Source of the DNA: Polyodon spathula
Taxonomy: Eukaryota; Chordata; Actinopteri; Acipenseriformes; Polyodontidae
Direction of reading: 5' to 3'
Length of the DNA: 64,000 bases
Assembly: GCF_017654505.1 (NCBI RefSeq)
Contig: NC_054534.1
Location: 43,771,726 to 43,835,725, forward strand
The position numbers were made by a program, and so were the translations under genes. Shown here piece after piece: positions 1 to 11,961 of the stretch. The notes beneath the pieces were generated by a model. The model had not been told where the DNA came from. It did no database searches and worked only from the letters and a program-made list of their open reading frames with translations. Position 1 is the stretch's first letter. The number at the start of each line of letters is the position of its first letter.

Positions 1-949
1 GGATTTTGTGGGCATGCTCCTAAGCAGTGTCTCAGCTGCAGCGTCGTTCTCCATGCAGGGCAGACGGTTCATTTCCCTTGGCGGGGGTTCAAAACTAACG
101 CAACAAGAAATATGTCACGTCCGTTTTTATTTACCAGCTGTAATATTAATACATCTGCAATTTCCTTTGATAAACCATTACAAAAATTAGATCTTGAAGT
201 TTTCTTAAACTACGAAATCACAGCTGCTTTTTTTCTCTTTTGCAGTTGTTGTGTTTGTTTTGTACTTTGGAAACATTAAAGAAAGAAAAAAAAAACATAC
301 AATTGAGGTAGACTGTAAATCTGGTACACATCTCAAAAGATTAAAGCAAACACCTATTCATTTAACTGAGTCTGTTCATTACTTACAATCACTGCTATAT
401 CCATGTCTTCATTCTCTACTTCAGCCTCCTCCACTTTACTATTCTGGTAAATGTCATTATTTGTGGCTGTAATCATCTCAGCTGATGGCTGAAAGGTACA
501 ACACACCTCCTTGGCCTGTCCTAATCCAAACTTCTCATTCAGTGGTTGTGCTGTGCTGTCAAAGACACAATTGTGCAAGTCAGTTTTAAGTTTACTTGTC
601 TAAACCCGCTCACCTTCAGCGCTAGCATGGGTAGTGACAGTGCAGTCAGCATGAAATCTGCCAGGTCTGCAGTCAGAAATGACCCTGCTTCATTTCTCAA
701 ACCACCACCTTGATGCAATACTCTTTGGGCAGCTGCTCCTGCTCAACAGGAACATTAAACTGTGGCAGTAATCTCCTTCTCCATTGATCAATTGCCTGCT
801 CCTTACCTTCATAAATGGTAGGAAATCTTTCCCGCAAGAGAAGGCAGGACACAAGCTTATCAGAACATGTAGTGGTATTATATGTTTTAAAAGAAAAGAG
901 AATATATTGCTTTCAGCAATCCTTGTTCAAGAATCGATATGTGTTTTAG
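1..949. other. No gene seen
   Basis: The stretch has only short ORFs with no recognisable motif, no splice-bounded exon and no repeat that I recognise. Confidence 0.5.
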
Positions 950-1814
950 TAGGGGTGAGAACCAATATCGATATTGTTCAATATCGATAATAATTTCCAT
1001 ATAGTTATATTACACGATTTAAAAATATATGTACGCTTGCAAAGACATACTTTTGTATTACTAATACTACTACAAACATAATATAATCAAGTTTCTTTTA
1101 TATTAAGATACAACAAACCCTGCATATAAAAATCATTGTCAGTCTTGCAGGCAAACACCACACATAAAAAGTATTCTTTAACCATTTTATTCCATTGATT
1201 GGCGTTTAGGTAGCAAACGCTATTTGCATGCTACATTATGCACCATTGGTCATTCGTTTTGTATTATTTTGAGATATACACATCAGCGGTTCATTACTTA
1301 TGCAATTATTTATGTATTTTTCAGATGTGACCTTTTACTATGATAAATGAGATGTACTTTTAAAACATCATAACACATCTCAAAATAATGCAAAATTATT
1401 TTGCATACTTATTACACCATATGGCACCATACTTAATACATTTCGAGTTGTCGTGAGTTAGCATTTACACGTAGCAGCTGAAGAGTCATACTTCTGGATT
1501 GGCTAGAAAGTCTGTGCACAGTGAAGAATAGAAATATTTTGGTTTTGAGATGGCTGATTGATGGAATACTAAAACAATATAACAAGACCTTATTTTTCTC
1601 CATGGATATTGTGAAGCAAAGCACCACTCAGTTAAAATAAGTTATTGCTTTTCATATGTAAATACTGTTAACATCTCTATATGTATATATGCTTGATATT
1701 ACAATTGTGTTATTATATTTTTCTGTGTTTTGCAAGACAGCAATATTACCAATATCAATATCGAAATACACATACGATATCGACATACAATATTTATATC
1801 ATTGCCCACCTCTA
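950..1814. mobile_element. hAT-like MITE with ATATCGAT-rich termini
   Basis: The left end is TAGGGGTGAGAACCAATATCGATATTG; the right end, read on the minus strand, is TAGAGGTGGGCAATGATATAAA. Both start with the TAGxGGTG pattern and lead into clusters of ATCGATAT. This termini style is common among fish hAT MITEs. The flanking 8-mers (tgttttag / atattaac) do not match well, so insertion ends are provisional. No transposase ORF lies between. Confidence 0.5.
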
Positions 1815-1822
1815 ATATTAAC

Positions 1823-1969
1823 CCTGAGACATTACCAGTATACATAACCCTACTATTTAGCAGTACTGTAATATTCTATATCAAAATTGGTGACCAATTT
1901 TATTTGGCCTAAGAGCCATTGGCTACTAAAACAAAAACTCTGGAGATTTGGCTGGGCTGCTGGTTGACA

Positions 1970-2001
<32 letters not shown>

Positions 2002-2525
2002 ACACAGCAAACAGCATTTTCTGGATAAATACATATTATGTTAAACTGTGTTGTTTCTTCCTGTAGCCAATAATTAGCTTTATATGTATGAATCCTAAGC
2101 AAAATTACACAGCATCCCATACTCTGGCCTTGACTTGAAGATCAGTGGCCTTGGTACCCTTTACAAATTTATTAAACTGAAAGCTATTTTGGGCTTGACC
2201 TTCTTGTTGTCAGTTAGAGACTTGTGATTGTGAATATCATTTTTTGTGCATATTTTATAGAATACATAACAAAAATAAACTACATACCTGGTGCCTGCCA
2301 GTACAACTGTAGTTTCTGTCGCATGCTGCTCTCTGGTACACGTGCTGGGCTGTGCCAGTTACAGAGGGCGCACACTTTAAATCTTCTACAGCATGTTACC
2401 ATACTAGATAAGCTAAAGTTGTTGTTTAATGTGTGTGTTCCCATGGTACTAAATGGTGAGAACAGGAGCTCAGTCCCATAAAAGAGGGCCATAAAGGGTT
2501 TTTAATGATTTGTTTAAAGCTTTAA
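1823..2525. other. No gene seen; short CAAAA repeat at 1972-1999
   Basis: The stretch contains a (CAAAA)n tract and otherwise unremarkable AT-rich sequence. Confidence 0.5.
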
Positions 2526-2543
2526 GTTGCAAGTTGAAGTCAC

Positions 2544-4186
2544 AATGAGCAGCAGGACCTTCACATTGAGCAGCAGCACCTTCACACTGAGCAGCAGCAC
2601 CCCCACACTGAGCAGCAGCACCCTCACACTGAGCAGCAGCAGCACCCACACACTGAGCAGCAGCAGCACCCCCACACTGAGCAGCAGCACCCTCACACTG
2701 AGCAGCAGCACCCTCACACTGAGCAGCAGCACCCCCACACTGAGCAGCAGCACCCTCACACTGAGCAGCAGCAGCACCCACACACTGAGCAGCAGCAGCA
2801 CCCCCACACTGAGCAGCAGCACCCTCACACTGAGCAGCAGCACCCTCACACTGAGCAGCAGCACCCTTACACTGAGCAGCAGCACCCCCACACTGAGCAG
2901 CAGCACCCTCACACTGAGCAGCAGCACCCTCACACTGAGCAGCAGCACCCTCTCACTGAGCAGCAGCACCCTCACACTGAGCAGCAGCACCCTCACACTG
3001 AGCAGCAGCACCCACACACTGAGCAGCAGCACCCTCACACTGAGCAGCAGCACCCTCACACTGAGCAGCAGCACCCTCACACTGAGCAGCAGCACCCTCA
3101 CACTGAGCAGCAGCACCCTCACACTGAGCAGCAGCACCCTCACACTGAGCAGCAGCACCCTCACACTGAGCAGCAGCACCCTCACACTGAGCAGCAGCAC
3201 CCTCACACTGAGCAGCAGCACCCTCACACTGAGCAGCAGCACCCTCACACTGAGCAGCAGCACCCTCACACTGAGCAGCAGCACCCTCACACTGAGCAGC
3301 AGCACCCTCACACTGAGCAGCAGCACCCTCACACTGAGCAGCAGCACCCTCACACTGAGCAGCAGCACCCTCACACTGAGTAGCAGCAGCACCCTCACAC
3401 TGAGCAGCAGCACCCTCTCACTGAGCAGCAGCACCCTCACACTGAGCAGCAGCACCCTCACACTGAGCAGCAGCACCCTCACACTGAGCAGCAGCACCCT
3501 CACACTGAGCAGCAGCACCCTCACACTGAGCAGCAGCACCCTCACACTGAGCAGCAGCACCCTCACACTGAGCAGCAGCACCCTCACACTGAGCAGCAGC
3601 ACCCTCACACTGAGCAGCAGCACCCTCACACTGAGCAGCAGCACCCTCACACTGAGCAGCAGCACCCTCACACTGAGCAGCAGCACCCTCACACTGAGCA
3701 GCAGCACCCTCACACTGAGCAGCAGCACCCTCACACTGAGCAGCAGCACCCTCACACTGAGCAGCAGCACCCTCACACTGAGCAGCAGCACCCTCACACT
3801 GAGCAGCAGCACCCCTCACACTGAGCAGCAGCACCCTCACACTGAGCAGCAGCACCCTCACACTGAGCAGCAGCACCCTCACACTGAGCAGCAGCACCCT
3901 CACACTGAGCAGCAGCACCCTCACACTGAGCAGCAGCACCCTCACACTGAGCAGCAGCAGCACCCTCACACTGAGCAGCAGCACCCTCTCACTGAGCAGC
4001 AGCACCCTCACACTGAGCAGCAGCACCCTCACACTGAGCAGCAGCACCCTCACACTGAGCAGCAGCACCCTCACACTGAGCAGCAGCACCCTCACACTGA
4101 GCAGCAGCACCCTCACACTGAGCAGCAGCACCCTCACACTGAGCAGCAGCATCCTCACACTGAGCAGCAGTCACACTGAGCAGCAA
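2544..4186. repeat. Minisatellite, 21-bp unit, about 78 copies
   Basis: The unit is AGCAGCAGCACCCTCACACTG, shown here as AGCAGCAGCACCCTCACACT plus G. Copies are tandem and mostly identical in the centre, with variants (CCCCCAC, CCCACAC, CTCTCAC, and an extra AGC) toward the left end and at about 3385 and 3955. The period is a multiple of three and the unit has no stop codon in several frames, so it is open on both strands: Ser-Ser-Ser-Thr-Leu-Thr-Leu and Glu-Gln-Gln-His-Pro-His-Thr on +, Leu-Leu-Leu-Ser-Val-Arg-Val and Ala-Ala-Ala-Gln-Cys-Glu-Gly on -. These ORFs follow from the repeat and are not taken as genes. Confidence 0.95.
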
Positions 4187-4212
4187 GGTTTTCTGATGTT
4201 TATTTTTATTTA

Positions 4213-5310
4213 CAGTGGCTCTCAAAAGTATTCAACCCCCTTGGACTTTTCTACATTTTATTGTGTTACAACATGGAATCAAAATGGATTTAATTAGTTT
4301 TTGCCACTGATCAACACAAAAAAGTCCATAATGTCAAAGTGAAAAATAAAATCTACAAATTGTTCTAAATTAATCACATATACAAAATAGAAAATAATTG
4401 ATTGCATAAGTATTAACCCCCTTGAGTCAATATTTGGTAGAGACACCTTTGGCAGCAATTACAGCCATGAGTCTATATGGATATGTCTCTACCAGCTTTG
4501 CACATCTGGAATGCACTTTTTGCCCATTCTTCTTTTCAAAAATTGTTCAAGCTCCGTCAAGTTGGATGGGGACCTTTGGTGAACAGCAATTTTCAATTCT
4601 TTCCACATATTCTCAATTGTATTGAGGTCCGGGCTTTGACCTGGCCACTCCAGGACATTGACCTTTTTGTTTTTAAGCCACTCCAGTGCGGCTTTGGCTG
4701 TATGTTTGGGGTCATTGTTCTGCTGGAAGATGAATCTCCTCCCAAGTCCCAGGTCTCTTGTAGACTTCAGCAGGTTTTCCTCCAGGATTTCTCTGTACTT
4801 TGCTGCATCCATTTTGCCCTTTATCTTCACAAGCTTTCCAGGCCCTGACGCAGAGAAGCATCCCAATAGCATGATGCTGCCACCACGTCTCACGGTAGTG
4901 ATGGAGTTCTCAGGATGATGTGCGGTGTTAGGCTTGCGCCAAACATAGCTCTTAGAGTTGATGCCACAAAGGTCTATTTTGGGCTCATCAGACCATATAA
5001 TCTTCTTAGAGTCTCCCACATGCGTTCTGGCAAACTAGCTGAGTTGTTTTTAACAATGGCTTTCTTTATGCCACTCTTCCATAAAGGTCAGTTTTGTGAA
5101 GCACCCGGGCTATTGTGGCCGTATGCACAGTTTCTACCAGCTCAGCCGTGGAAGACTGTAACTCCTTCAGAGTTGCCACAGGCCTCTTGGTGGCCTTCCT
5201 GACTAGTGACCTTCTCACCGGGATACTCAGTTTTTGAGGACGGCCTGTTAGACAGATTCACAGTTGTTCCATATTCTCTCCATTTCTTAATAATAGACTT
5301 GACTGTTGGG
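4213..5310 (-). mobile_element. Tc1/mariner element, right end lost
   Basis: The left end begins CAGTGGCTCTCAAAAGTATTC and is followed by a typical terminal region of about 200 bp. The transposase lies on the minus strand. The other terminus is missing: similarity fades at about 5310, just before an (AT)n tract at 5349. Confidence 0.85.
4489..5300 (-). pseudogene. Tc1-like transposase, inactive
   Basis: The 176-codon open part (5019 to 4489) has WSDEPKIDL (first catalytic Asp), YVWRKPNTAHHPE, GGSIMLLGCFSASG, FIFQQNNDPKHTAKAALEWL and SPDLNTIENMWKELK. Tc1 transposases carry a DD34E triad, with the second Asp in QQDNDPKH. Here that residue is Asn (QQNNDPKH), so the catalytic site is broken; the Glu of NTIEN is present. 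The N-terminal DNA-binding half (5020-5300) is recognisable only in shifted frames. Confidence 0.9.
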
Positions 5311-5346
5311 TAGAATATAAGAGCATTTCCAAGGCATAAGAATTTC

Positions 5347-5348
<2 letters not shown>

Positions 5349-5422
<74 letters not shown>

Positions 5423-5442
5423 ATATATATATATATATATAA
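5349..5442. repeat. (AT)n microsatellite
   Basis: About 94 bp of alternating AT with one GTT interruption at 5419-5422. Confidence 0.95.
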
Positions 5443-5460
5443 GGTGTGTGTTTTTTTTTT

Positions 5461-5915
5461 TTTTTTAATTTGTTGAAACGTGTTCTGCCAGAGGCGAGGT
5501 TAGTAAGCTCATCCTCTGCCAGGAATGATTTAAAACCTTGTGCAGAAGGTGGCCATCTCCCGAATTAAGTGATTAATTTGTTGCTAAATCGGGAGATGGT
5601 CACCTGTATAAAAAGCCTGCAGCTCTCCATGTTCAGGGTGGGTGTACGGAGGAGAGTATGAGAGGAGGAGGGAGGGATGGAGGAAGGAGAGAGCAACAGA
5701 GTATATATAAAACTATACAGGAACAGTGAGGCGATTTGCCCAGCCTGACCTGTGTGTTTGTGATTTATTTTTGTTTATTTTTGTTTAAATATTTTATTTA
5801 TTTTTGTGTTATTTAATAAACGGTGCACACCGCACCTTTGAACTGCAGTACCTGCCTATCTGTTTTTGTTCCGCCTTCTGGCCTGACATCACCACAATGC
5901 CATTTCCTGACACAC
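5461..5915 (+). mobile_element. LTR-like segment of a Ty3/gypsy-type retrotransposon, 5' part diverged
   Basis: This matches, in the opposite orientation, the LTRs at 40100-40741 and 42293-42912. Shared landmarks are a CAGAAGGTGGCCATCTCCCG block, a repeated CTCCCGATT motif, tataaaaagcctgcagctct (TATA box) and the end GCCATTTCCTGACACA. A putative primer-binding site starting TGGTAGCAGTGGTGGGAT follows after two bases. Confidence 0.75.
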
Positions 5916-5934
5916 GTGGTAGCAGTGGTGGGAT

Positions 5935-6420
5935 CACTCAGGCCAGAAGAGATACTGCAGAAGGGTACTTCAGTTTTCTTTTTTTTATTATTATAATTTT
6001 TTTTGGAGCGAGGAAGAAGCCTCAGCAGCTACAGAAGACAGGTGAGAGGAGACGGGTGTCTTGGGATCCCACCCGATTGGGACCCCCATACTGGGAGGAT
6101 GAGCAGGAGCAGTGGAGGGCTGAAGGGGCCCCCATGTGCGTCATGTGCAGGGAGTTTGGGCATGATCGAGAGGACTGCCCATACGAAGACCCCTGCTTCT
6201 GGAAGGCCTACTCTATGGGGACTGTGTTCTGTGCATCTGGATGGTTTTGTCACTTCCACCTCCACCAGCAGAGGGAGAATGCCTGCTGGTTCCACCTCCA
6301 TCACCATGGGAGGACTGCTTGTCACTCCCACCTCCACCAGCTGCCACACTGCATTCTAAATTCCATGACAAACTGACATTTTATTTGTTATTAGTTACAA
6401 AACCACTGCCGAAAATGAGT
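5935..6420 (+). pseudogene. Gag-like zinc-knuckle ORF fragment of the LTR element
   Basis: The translation contains EQWRAEGAPMCVMCREFGHD then REDCPYEDP. The CCHC knuckle is C-x2-C-x4-H-x4-C (CVMCREFGHDREDC) and is homologous to the intact ORF at 40949-42175 (EEWRAEGAPMCGPCGEFGHI). After the knuckle the frame shifts: the proline-rich tail (LPPPPAEGECLLVPPP) continues in another frame. The sequence is truncated near 6360. Confidence 0.75.
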
Positions 6421-6479
6421 GCCTTTTCACCTATTTATGTTAACTTTCTAAGTGAAGGCAGCTATCCATCTGAAAAAAA

Positions 6480-8066
6480 AGTGTACCAGCAAGAGTAGAC
6501 ACATAACTAGATGAGGAACAGATAAACGAAACAGAAGAAAACAAAGATTTATAAAAAAAAACACACAAAAACAAACTACAGCATGGACTGGCTAATATAC
6601 TTAAAGAAAAAAAAAAATATGGATGGTCATTTTATGGAAATAAGTCCAACAAATCTCAACAATATTAAGGGAATTTTATGCCAGTGCAAGAAGTTCAGCT
6701 GAAACCAGTATTCAGTCTCCAGTTTTATAACGTTGAGCTGAAGTAAATAGATATTTTAAAAGTAGAAGTTTTAACATCTCTGCTGTCAGCGAGTTTAAAA
6801 CCAACAAGAATATATTCCTGTTAGTCATGAAAACATTTAGAAAAGCTGGTAAAGACAAGGTCAGACACCACCACTCAAATTACAGACCTGGATTTGAAGC
6901 GTCTGTAGGAAACTAAGGCACTGTCCCCTGATACCACAGTCGGATTGGTGCTGTAGGACATATTCCCTGAATATGATAATACATGAACGTGTATTAGAAA
7001 TGTAAATGGATTCACTAATTAAACTGTCTGTCTTGATAAACAGGGCAAACTGCTGTGTCTTGAGAAGGGGGCCTCTGGTTTGCAGACAGACTGAACTATG
7101 TGACCTACTGATTAGAGAACCGGCGCCTGAACTGGATTAGGCTGAGCAGCTAGTTGAATTATGACACTTTGACACAAGAAAGACATAAACTAGCAATGTC
7201 CCAGTGGAAAAGGATATTAAAACAGCAAAGGACTGGGAGTTTAAAGAGGCAAAATACACAAATGACCTCATGAAAATAGCTACTCAGCAGAATGAAAAAG
7301 AAATATCTAATAATATCTGATACATATCTAAGTGAAACTGAACATTTTGCGCTCCACATGGAATGCTAAACAAGGTGATGTCACTCTGCTGAGCAAAGCT
7401 GCAACTCCTGGAGCCTAAAAACGGAACCAAGACAGGTTTCTGCCTGAGAACGGACCCAAGACCAGGAAGCAAGCTGCAAGCGAGTCAACTACCACAAGCA
7501 ACTAGACTGAGGCCCGGCTGCAGGGCTGCCGTAAAACTTACAGAGACTTATCAGATAAACTAGACTAGGTCTGCTGTACACCGAAAACCACAGTATCCAA
7601 AAGAAACTGTGCCCTGCTACCTGCATAGCTAAAAGATTCAATGATGAGAACAGAGCGGACGGGCGCTGTTGTGATCCAACGTGGGATTGAAGACTTTGTT
7701 ACTGAGAGGAGAGTTTTTGTACTGGACACTTCAACAGATTGAGTTTCCAAGCCAGCAGACCAAAAGTCTAAGTTTCAAGAAACCATTAGGTATAATTCCA
7801 GTTGCATTTTCCTTTCATGGAACTAAATTAAGTAATTTTAACTAATTCACATAGAATTGAATTGTTAATTATTTAGTTTGCACACTTTGCGTGTGAAATA
7901 ACTTTTAGTGAAACTTGATGAAGTAACTGTAAGTAATCTGACTCTTATTGTTGTATGAATAATTTCTTTAAAAGTAAACTTGCCATATACTTAATCTATA
8001 TACCATTAATAAGCTTAATGTGATGTATTCTAAGACTGTCTGCATCATCTTAGTTGAGGCTGTGTG

Positions 8067-8111
<45 letters not shown>

Positions 8112-8330
8112 CAAGCTACTACAAAACAGCCTGCTTGCTTGATTGCTAGTGTGTGAGGAGAAAGGCGGTGTCATATTTCAATTGCCTGCTAGTCAAGTTA
8201 AGGCAGTGAGAGTTTTGAATTGTGTTTGTGCTTAGAGACTAAGAGATTTGCTTTATGACTTTCCTGATTTCTGTTTATTATTTGTATACTTACTACTATA
8301 CTACTACTACTACTACTATTTGAGTAACCA
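6480..8330. other. No gene seen
   Basis: The stretch is repetitive-looking but I cannot assign it. It holds the (GT)n tract at 8071-8109 and a short (TAC)n run near 8289-8319. It separates two different LTR-element fragments. Confidence 0.4.
8071..8109. repeat. (GT)n microsatellite
   Basis: About 39 bp of uninterrupted GT. Confidence 0.95.
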
Positions 8331-8339
8331 TTCCTTGTG

Positions 8340-8938
8340 TCTGCTTTTGAATGTGTGTTCATAGTAAAGCAGCGCCCAAGGATGCCTGCCTCGCTTTGCC
8401 CAAGGATGCCTGCCTGGCATCGCCTGAGGTTGCCAGCTGTGCTTTGCCAGGGGTCGCCGTCTGCTCTGCTTGGCTGCAGGGGTCAGTGTGGCCGGAACCC
8501 CACCAGAGAGAGCTGCCAGCTATAAAGGGGGGGGGGGGGGGGGGTCAGGAGACCACCTTCCCCCCGCAGCAATTTCGCTGCAGGAGTTCTTGTGGCTGGA
8601 GTCCCACAGGAGGAAGCTGCTGGCTGAGAAGAGGGGAAAGATCAGGAGACCAGCCTTCCGCTGCTGGAATTGCCCTGGCTGAAGGAGTTAGCCTGCTGAC
8701 AGCCTTGCCATTGGTAGCATTTCCACTGCCAGTGGTACAGCGGGAAAAGAGACTCGCCTCACTTTCAGCACGTTTGCTGACAGCGTGGCCAGTATCAACC
8801 TGACTACTGGCAACATTGCCGCTTATGAACCCCTTAAAGTCCCCGTTCTTGGCCCGAGACTTTGAGCAAGACTTTGGGGATTTTAAGGGGGGGGAGGTGA
8901 CCATTAAGGCCATGTGTGCTACGCACAAGGGGGGGATA
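8340..8938 (+). mobile_element. 3' internal region of a second LTR element of the same superfamily
   Basis: The text shows repeats of AAGGATGCCTGCCT and GCTGGCTGAGAAGAGGGGAA-type segments like the proline/alanine-rich tail of the 40949-42175 ORF, and ends in ATGTGTGCTACGCACAAGGG then GGGGATATG. The minus-strand element has ATGTGTGCTTCGCACAAGAA then GGGGGATATG in the same place. The terminal purine run is the likely polypurine tract. A G18-class homopolymer sits at 8527-8544. Confidence 0.7.
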
Positions 8939-9553
8939 TGTGGCAATGTCGCCCGCCCCTGTGTGTATTTTAGTGTTATATGTTGCGTGTTATGTGTTAA
9001 TGTTGGTGTATAGTCATTGGTACACGGGATATAAATGGGTCTGTGAAACAAGAGTTGTTTTAAAATGTATATTTGTATTTAGGCACGAGGATTGCACATC
9101 ACTACACATGCAGCTAATATGTAATAATATGTGAGCACGGGGAATTGTACTTTATTAATTCACGTGCAGTTTTACCGTGACTCCAATTGATGATTGATTA
9201 GCAATCGAGTCTCGGTACAGCTCCATAAAAGCAACATGTTTTCACTCACTCGGGGTTGTGTGTTTGGTGAGTGGAGAACAGGATTGGAGATGGAGGTAAT
9301 AATCATAGTAATAGTTAAAATACAAGCTCATCGTGTTTTGTCTGTGTAGTCTATTTTGTTCGTCTCTTTATTTTGGTAAAAGTGCTGTGTCCTGTGTGTT
9401 TTGTCTTTACAACCTTTTATTTTCTGTTTCATTAGTGTTGAGCACATGTTGAGCGAAACTAATCGCTCAGCTTCACTAAATTCCACTTCTCTGTTGTTTA
9501 TTTGTTGGTTCCTTGTTCTGGTCTGATGTCACCCACTACAGCTGTCTTTGTGA
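8939..9553 (+). mobile_element. 3' LTR of the second element
   Basis: The LTR starts TGTGGCAATGTCGCCC right after the polypurine tract and ends near GGTCTGATGTCACCCACTAC and TTTGTGACA. It contains a ccataaaagc TATA-like box near 9221. Its body differs from the LTRs at 40.1 and 42.3 kb, so it is a related but distinct subfamily. Confidence 0.65.
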
Positions 9554-9904
9554 CACTTATGTATAAAGAGAACACAAACTCTCCTCAAAATCTGGCTTCA
9601 GCACAGTTGCTCCTGCCTTCTTCAGTGTAAATGGAAACTCTGCTCATCATCAGCTAGTGATTAGTCCTCTAGTTTCTAGTGAGATGCCACTTTCAATGCG
9701 GAAATTCAGAATAAACTGACGTGCAATTTATTTTTAATAAGTGAACAATATATGAAATTAAATTAAATTACATTTGGGACTATATTGCGCTGCGGATGTA
9801 TACATAATAACAGTTTCTGTTTTTTTCTTAATTTAAAATGTGTGTTCATTATTTTAATTATTTTTCTTCCCACAAATAACAGGTAACGGTGTTATAAGTG
9901 GTAT

Positions 9905-10012
9905 AAAACGCTTCGGGCTGTGCGGTTCCGATGTACTGCTTCTGGGGTGGTTATCACAACCCCAGGCGTGGTATATATCATGGGAACCGCACAGTCCATT
10001 GTTTTTTATACC
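9905..10012. repeat. Imperfect 30-bp inverted repeat (MITE-like hairpin)
   Basis: GGTATAAAACGCTTCGGGCT then GTGCGGTTCC pairs with GGAACCGCACAGTCC then ATTGTTTTTTATACC, leaving a loop of about 50 bp. The sequence folds into one long hairpin, typical of a small palindromic transposon derivative. Confidence 0.65.
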
Positions 10013-10269
10013 TTACATATATCGTATATGTACTGCAGGTTGTGAATCAGTTTTGTAACTGGTAATGTTTGTTACTCCACAGACTCTCTAAAGCAGGTGG
10101 AAAGTACATTCCTGGCCCCACTGAGGGAAGCTTTCGTAGAAACATCATTACAAAATCACCTAGACCAATTCTGAACACCACAATAGGTAAAGCCTTTTGA
10201 TGTCATTATAAAAGCAATATAACTAGAGTAAAGTTGGGATATTGTTGTGGTGTACACTAATTTATGGGT

Positions 10270-10470
10270 GGTTGTGACAGAAATACAGTGATTATTGGTT
10301 GTAAATCTCCCTCCCGACCTGTGAGCTCACCAAGCAGTGAGAACAGAGTTCCGTGGACTGGCTGGTCTGACAGTTTATCTCCAGGGTTCAAGGGAAGACA
10401 GCCAGCCTGGAAGGGGGAGAGACTCAGTTGCAATAACGCATTAACCCGGAAGGGAAACGATGTGGCAGCC
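10270..10470 (+). repeat. Dispersed repeat family R1, copy 1 (3' truncated)
   Basis: The copy starts TGACAGAAATACAGTGATTA and includes CCCGACCTGTGAG, AACAGAGTTCC and AACCCGGAAGGGAAACGATG. It matches copies at 31689-31930 (minus) and 56722-56975 (plus), but similarity stops after GTGGCAGCC. Confidence 0.75.
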
Positions 10471-10505
10471 TTATAAAGAGGAGAGAGCTCTCGATGAGAC
10501 CTCTC

Positions 10506-11306
10506 TCCAGAGTATTGCTATTTTGCTTCTATGTGTTGAAGATATAGTAAGATGTTAAAAATAAATTAAGGGTGTCACATCAATTTGAATACAAGGCATA
10601 AAGTAAAAAAAAAAAAAAATACATTTGTTTTATCATGCAGTATAATAGAAATGTTGCCTTTGTGCTTCATAGAGTAGGCTGATTATACGTTCAGCTTCAC
10701 GCATGGCTTTCGTTTCAGTGAAATGTATCCATTGTTTGTGTTTAAATTAATGTCAGAAGGTATTCAGGTAAGTATACTCTGCAAATCCTCCAAATCCTCT
10801 AACACATACACATGCAAGTTAGTATATTCAGCAAATCCTTTAAAGCATATAAAATATACACAAATTAGAAACTGCTGTATACACTAGTGTTATTTGAGAC
10901 TTTCCCCTTTTTTTGCTGGGAGGTGTCTGTGTGAGTCTTGTTATGCTATGTCTTGCTAAGTCTATAGCACCCTCTGGCGTTTTTCTTACAAATTATAAAA
11001 AAGGAAACAGCATAACATTTTTTTTTTAATAAATTGTGGTACTGTATATAGCAAAATGTTTCCAGATATTCATGACAAACTTGATTGCTTGCTGTGGAGT
11101 TCTTGTTTGCACTACACTGAAGGCAGTCTAAGGCTGAAATGGAAATGGTGTGTTCCAATGCAAACTGTTAGTAAGTTGTGTCTTTAGAAAAAGCAGTTTG
11201 TATAATATTTTCCTAAAGTTTGGTACGAATTAGATTGAAAACAAAACTCATACTTAACCATTTCTCCGGTGTAGCTAACAACTCCTTAGGAGTATGGTCA
11301 GTAAGT
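10506..11306. other. No gene seen
   Basis: AT-rich sequence with only short, unrecognised ORFs on either strand. Confidence 0.5.
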
Positions 11307-11309
11307 CAT

Positions 11310-11840
11310 CTACAACCCTTTTCATGCTGACATGCTCTACCTGGGTTAGAACCTCACCCAGGTCAGGACCTGGTGTCATGCGAGTCGGGAACATGATTTC
11401 ACATTACTTTTAATAAAGCAGGGTTGGCCTGGGTGACAGACGCAAGAACACAATGCGTGTATCAATGCCCCGGAAGCAATTGTTTACTGATGCTTCCATC
11501 CAGGCTTCTCTGGATTGAACCATCGGCCCAAATGTTGATTAGGGCAAAAGTTTGTTCATCCCTGCTGCAATCTGGCTCATGCTGTGTCTCAATCAACAAA
11601 AATATGGCTAAACTGAACAAACAGAAATGTTCCTTGTGGAAATGGCTGTGTGGCTGTTTGTTATTGCATCAGATCACAAATGGTCATCATGCATTTTGAC
11701 TCGCTCAACCCAGGTCAAAGCATGTCAACCCAGATCCTGAGATGGGACCCAGGTACATGGTTTCACACTATACCAGGCCTTGACCCTGGTAGCCAAAACC
11801 TGGGTCCGGATCCAAGTAGGAGTGCCAGTGTGAAAGGGGC
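11310..11840. mobile_element. Harbinger-like MITE
   Basis: The left end (acccttttcatgctgacatg) and the right end read in reverse (gcccctttcacactggcact) are inverted repeats with scattered mismatches; both lead into CCTGGGT/CCCAGG-rich segments. TTA follows the right end (11841-11843), the usual 3-bp target of PIF/Harbinger elements; the left TSD is not clear. No transposase is present. Confidence 0.5.
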
Positions 11841-11905
11841 TTAGGATGCAGGATGGAGGGCTCATTTGTTTTGGTTAAATCAAAGAATGAGACTGAGGGT
11901 TGCAG

Positions 11906-11961
11906 TGAAACACTGGTTATATGATATTCACACAATGCAGCTTTAGCTTTATTTTTCATTT
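11906..11961 (+). repeat. 56-bp direct repeat, copy 1
   Basis: The segment TGAAACACTGGTTATATGAT through TTTTTCATTT is identical, base for base, to 14895-14950. Confidence 0.9.

Noticed and set aside
2527..4179. 550-codon plus-strand frame and 432- and 246-codon minus-strand frames in the minisatellite
   Set aside because: They arise because the 21-bp unit has no stop and a period divisible by three; the plus frame even switches from SSSTLTL to EQQHPHT at a one-base length change. No flanking coding context.
2544..4186. CRISPR-like array
   Set aside because: Units abut without spacers and the genome is vertebrate; it is a plain tandem repeat.
4477..5202. Plus-strand frames over the first Tc1 element
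   Set aside because: They are antisense to the recognisable transposase and carry no motif.
8545..9051. 168-codon minus-strand frame
   Set aside because: It runs antisense across the polypurine tract and LTR of a plus-oriented element; no conserved motif.
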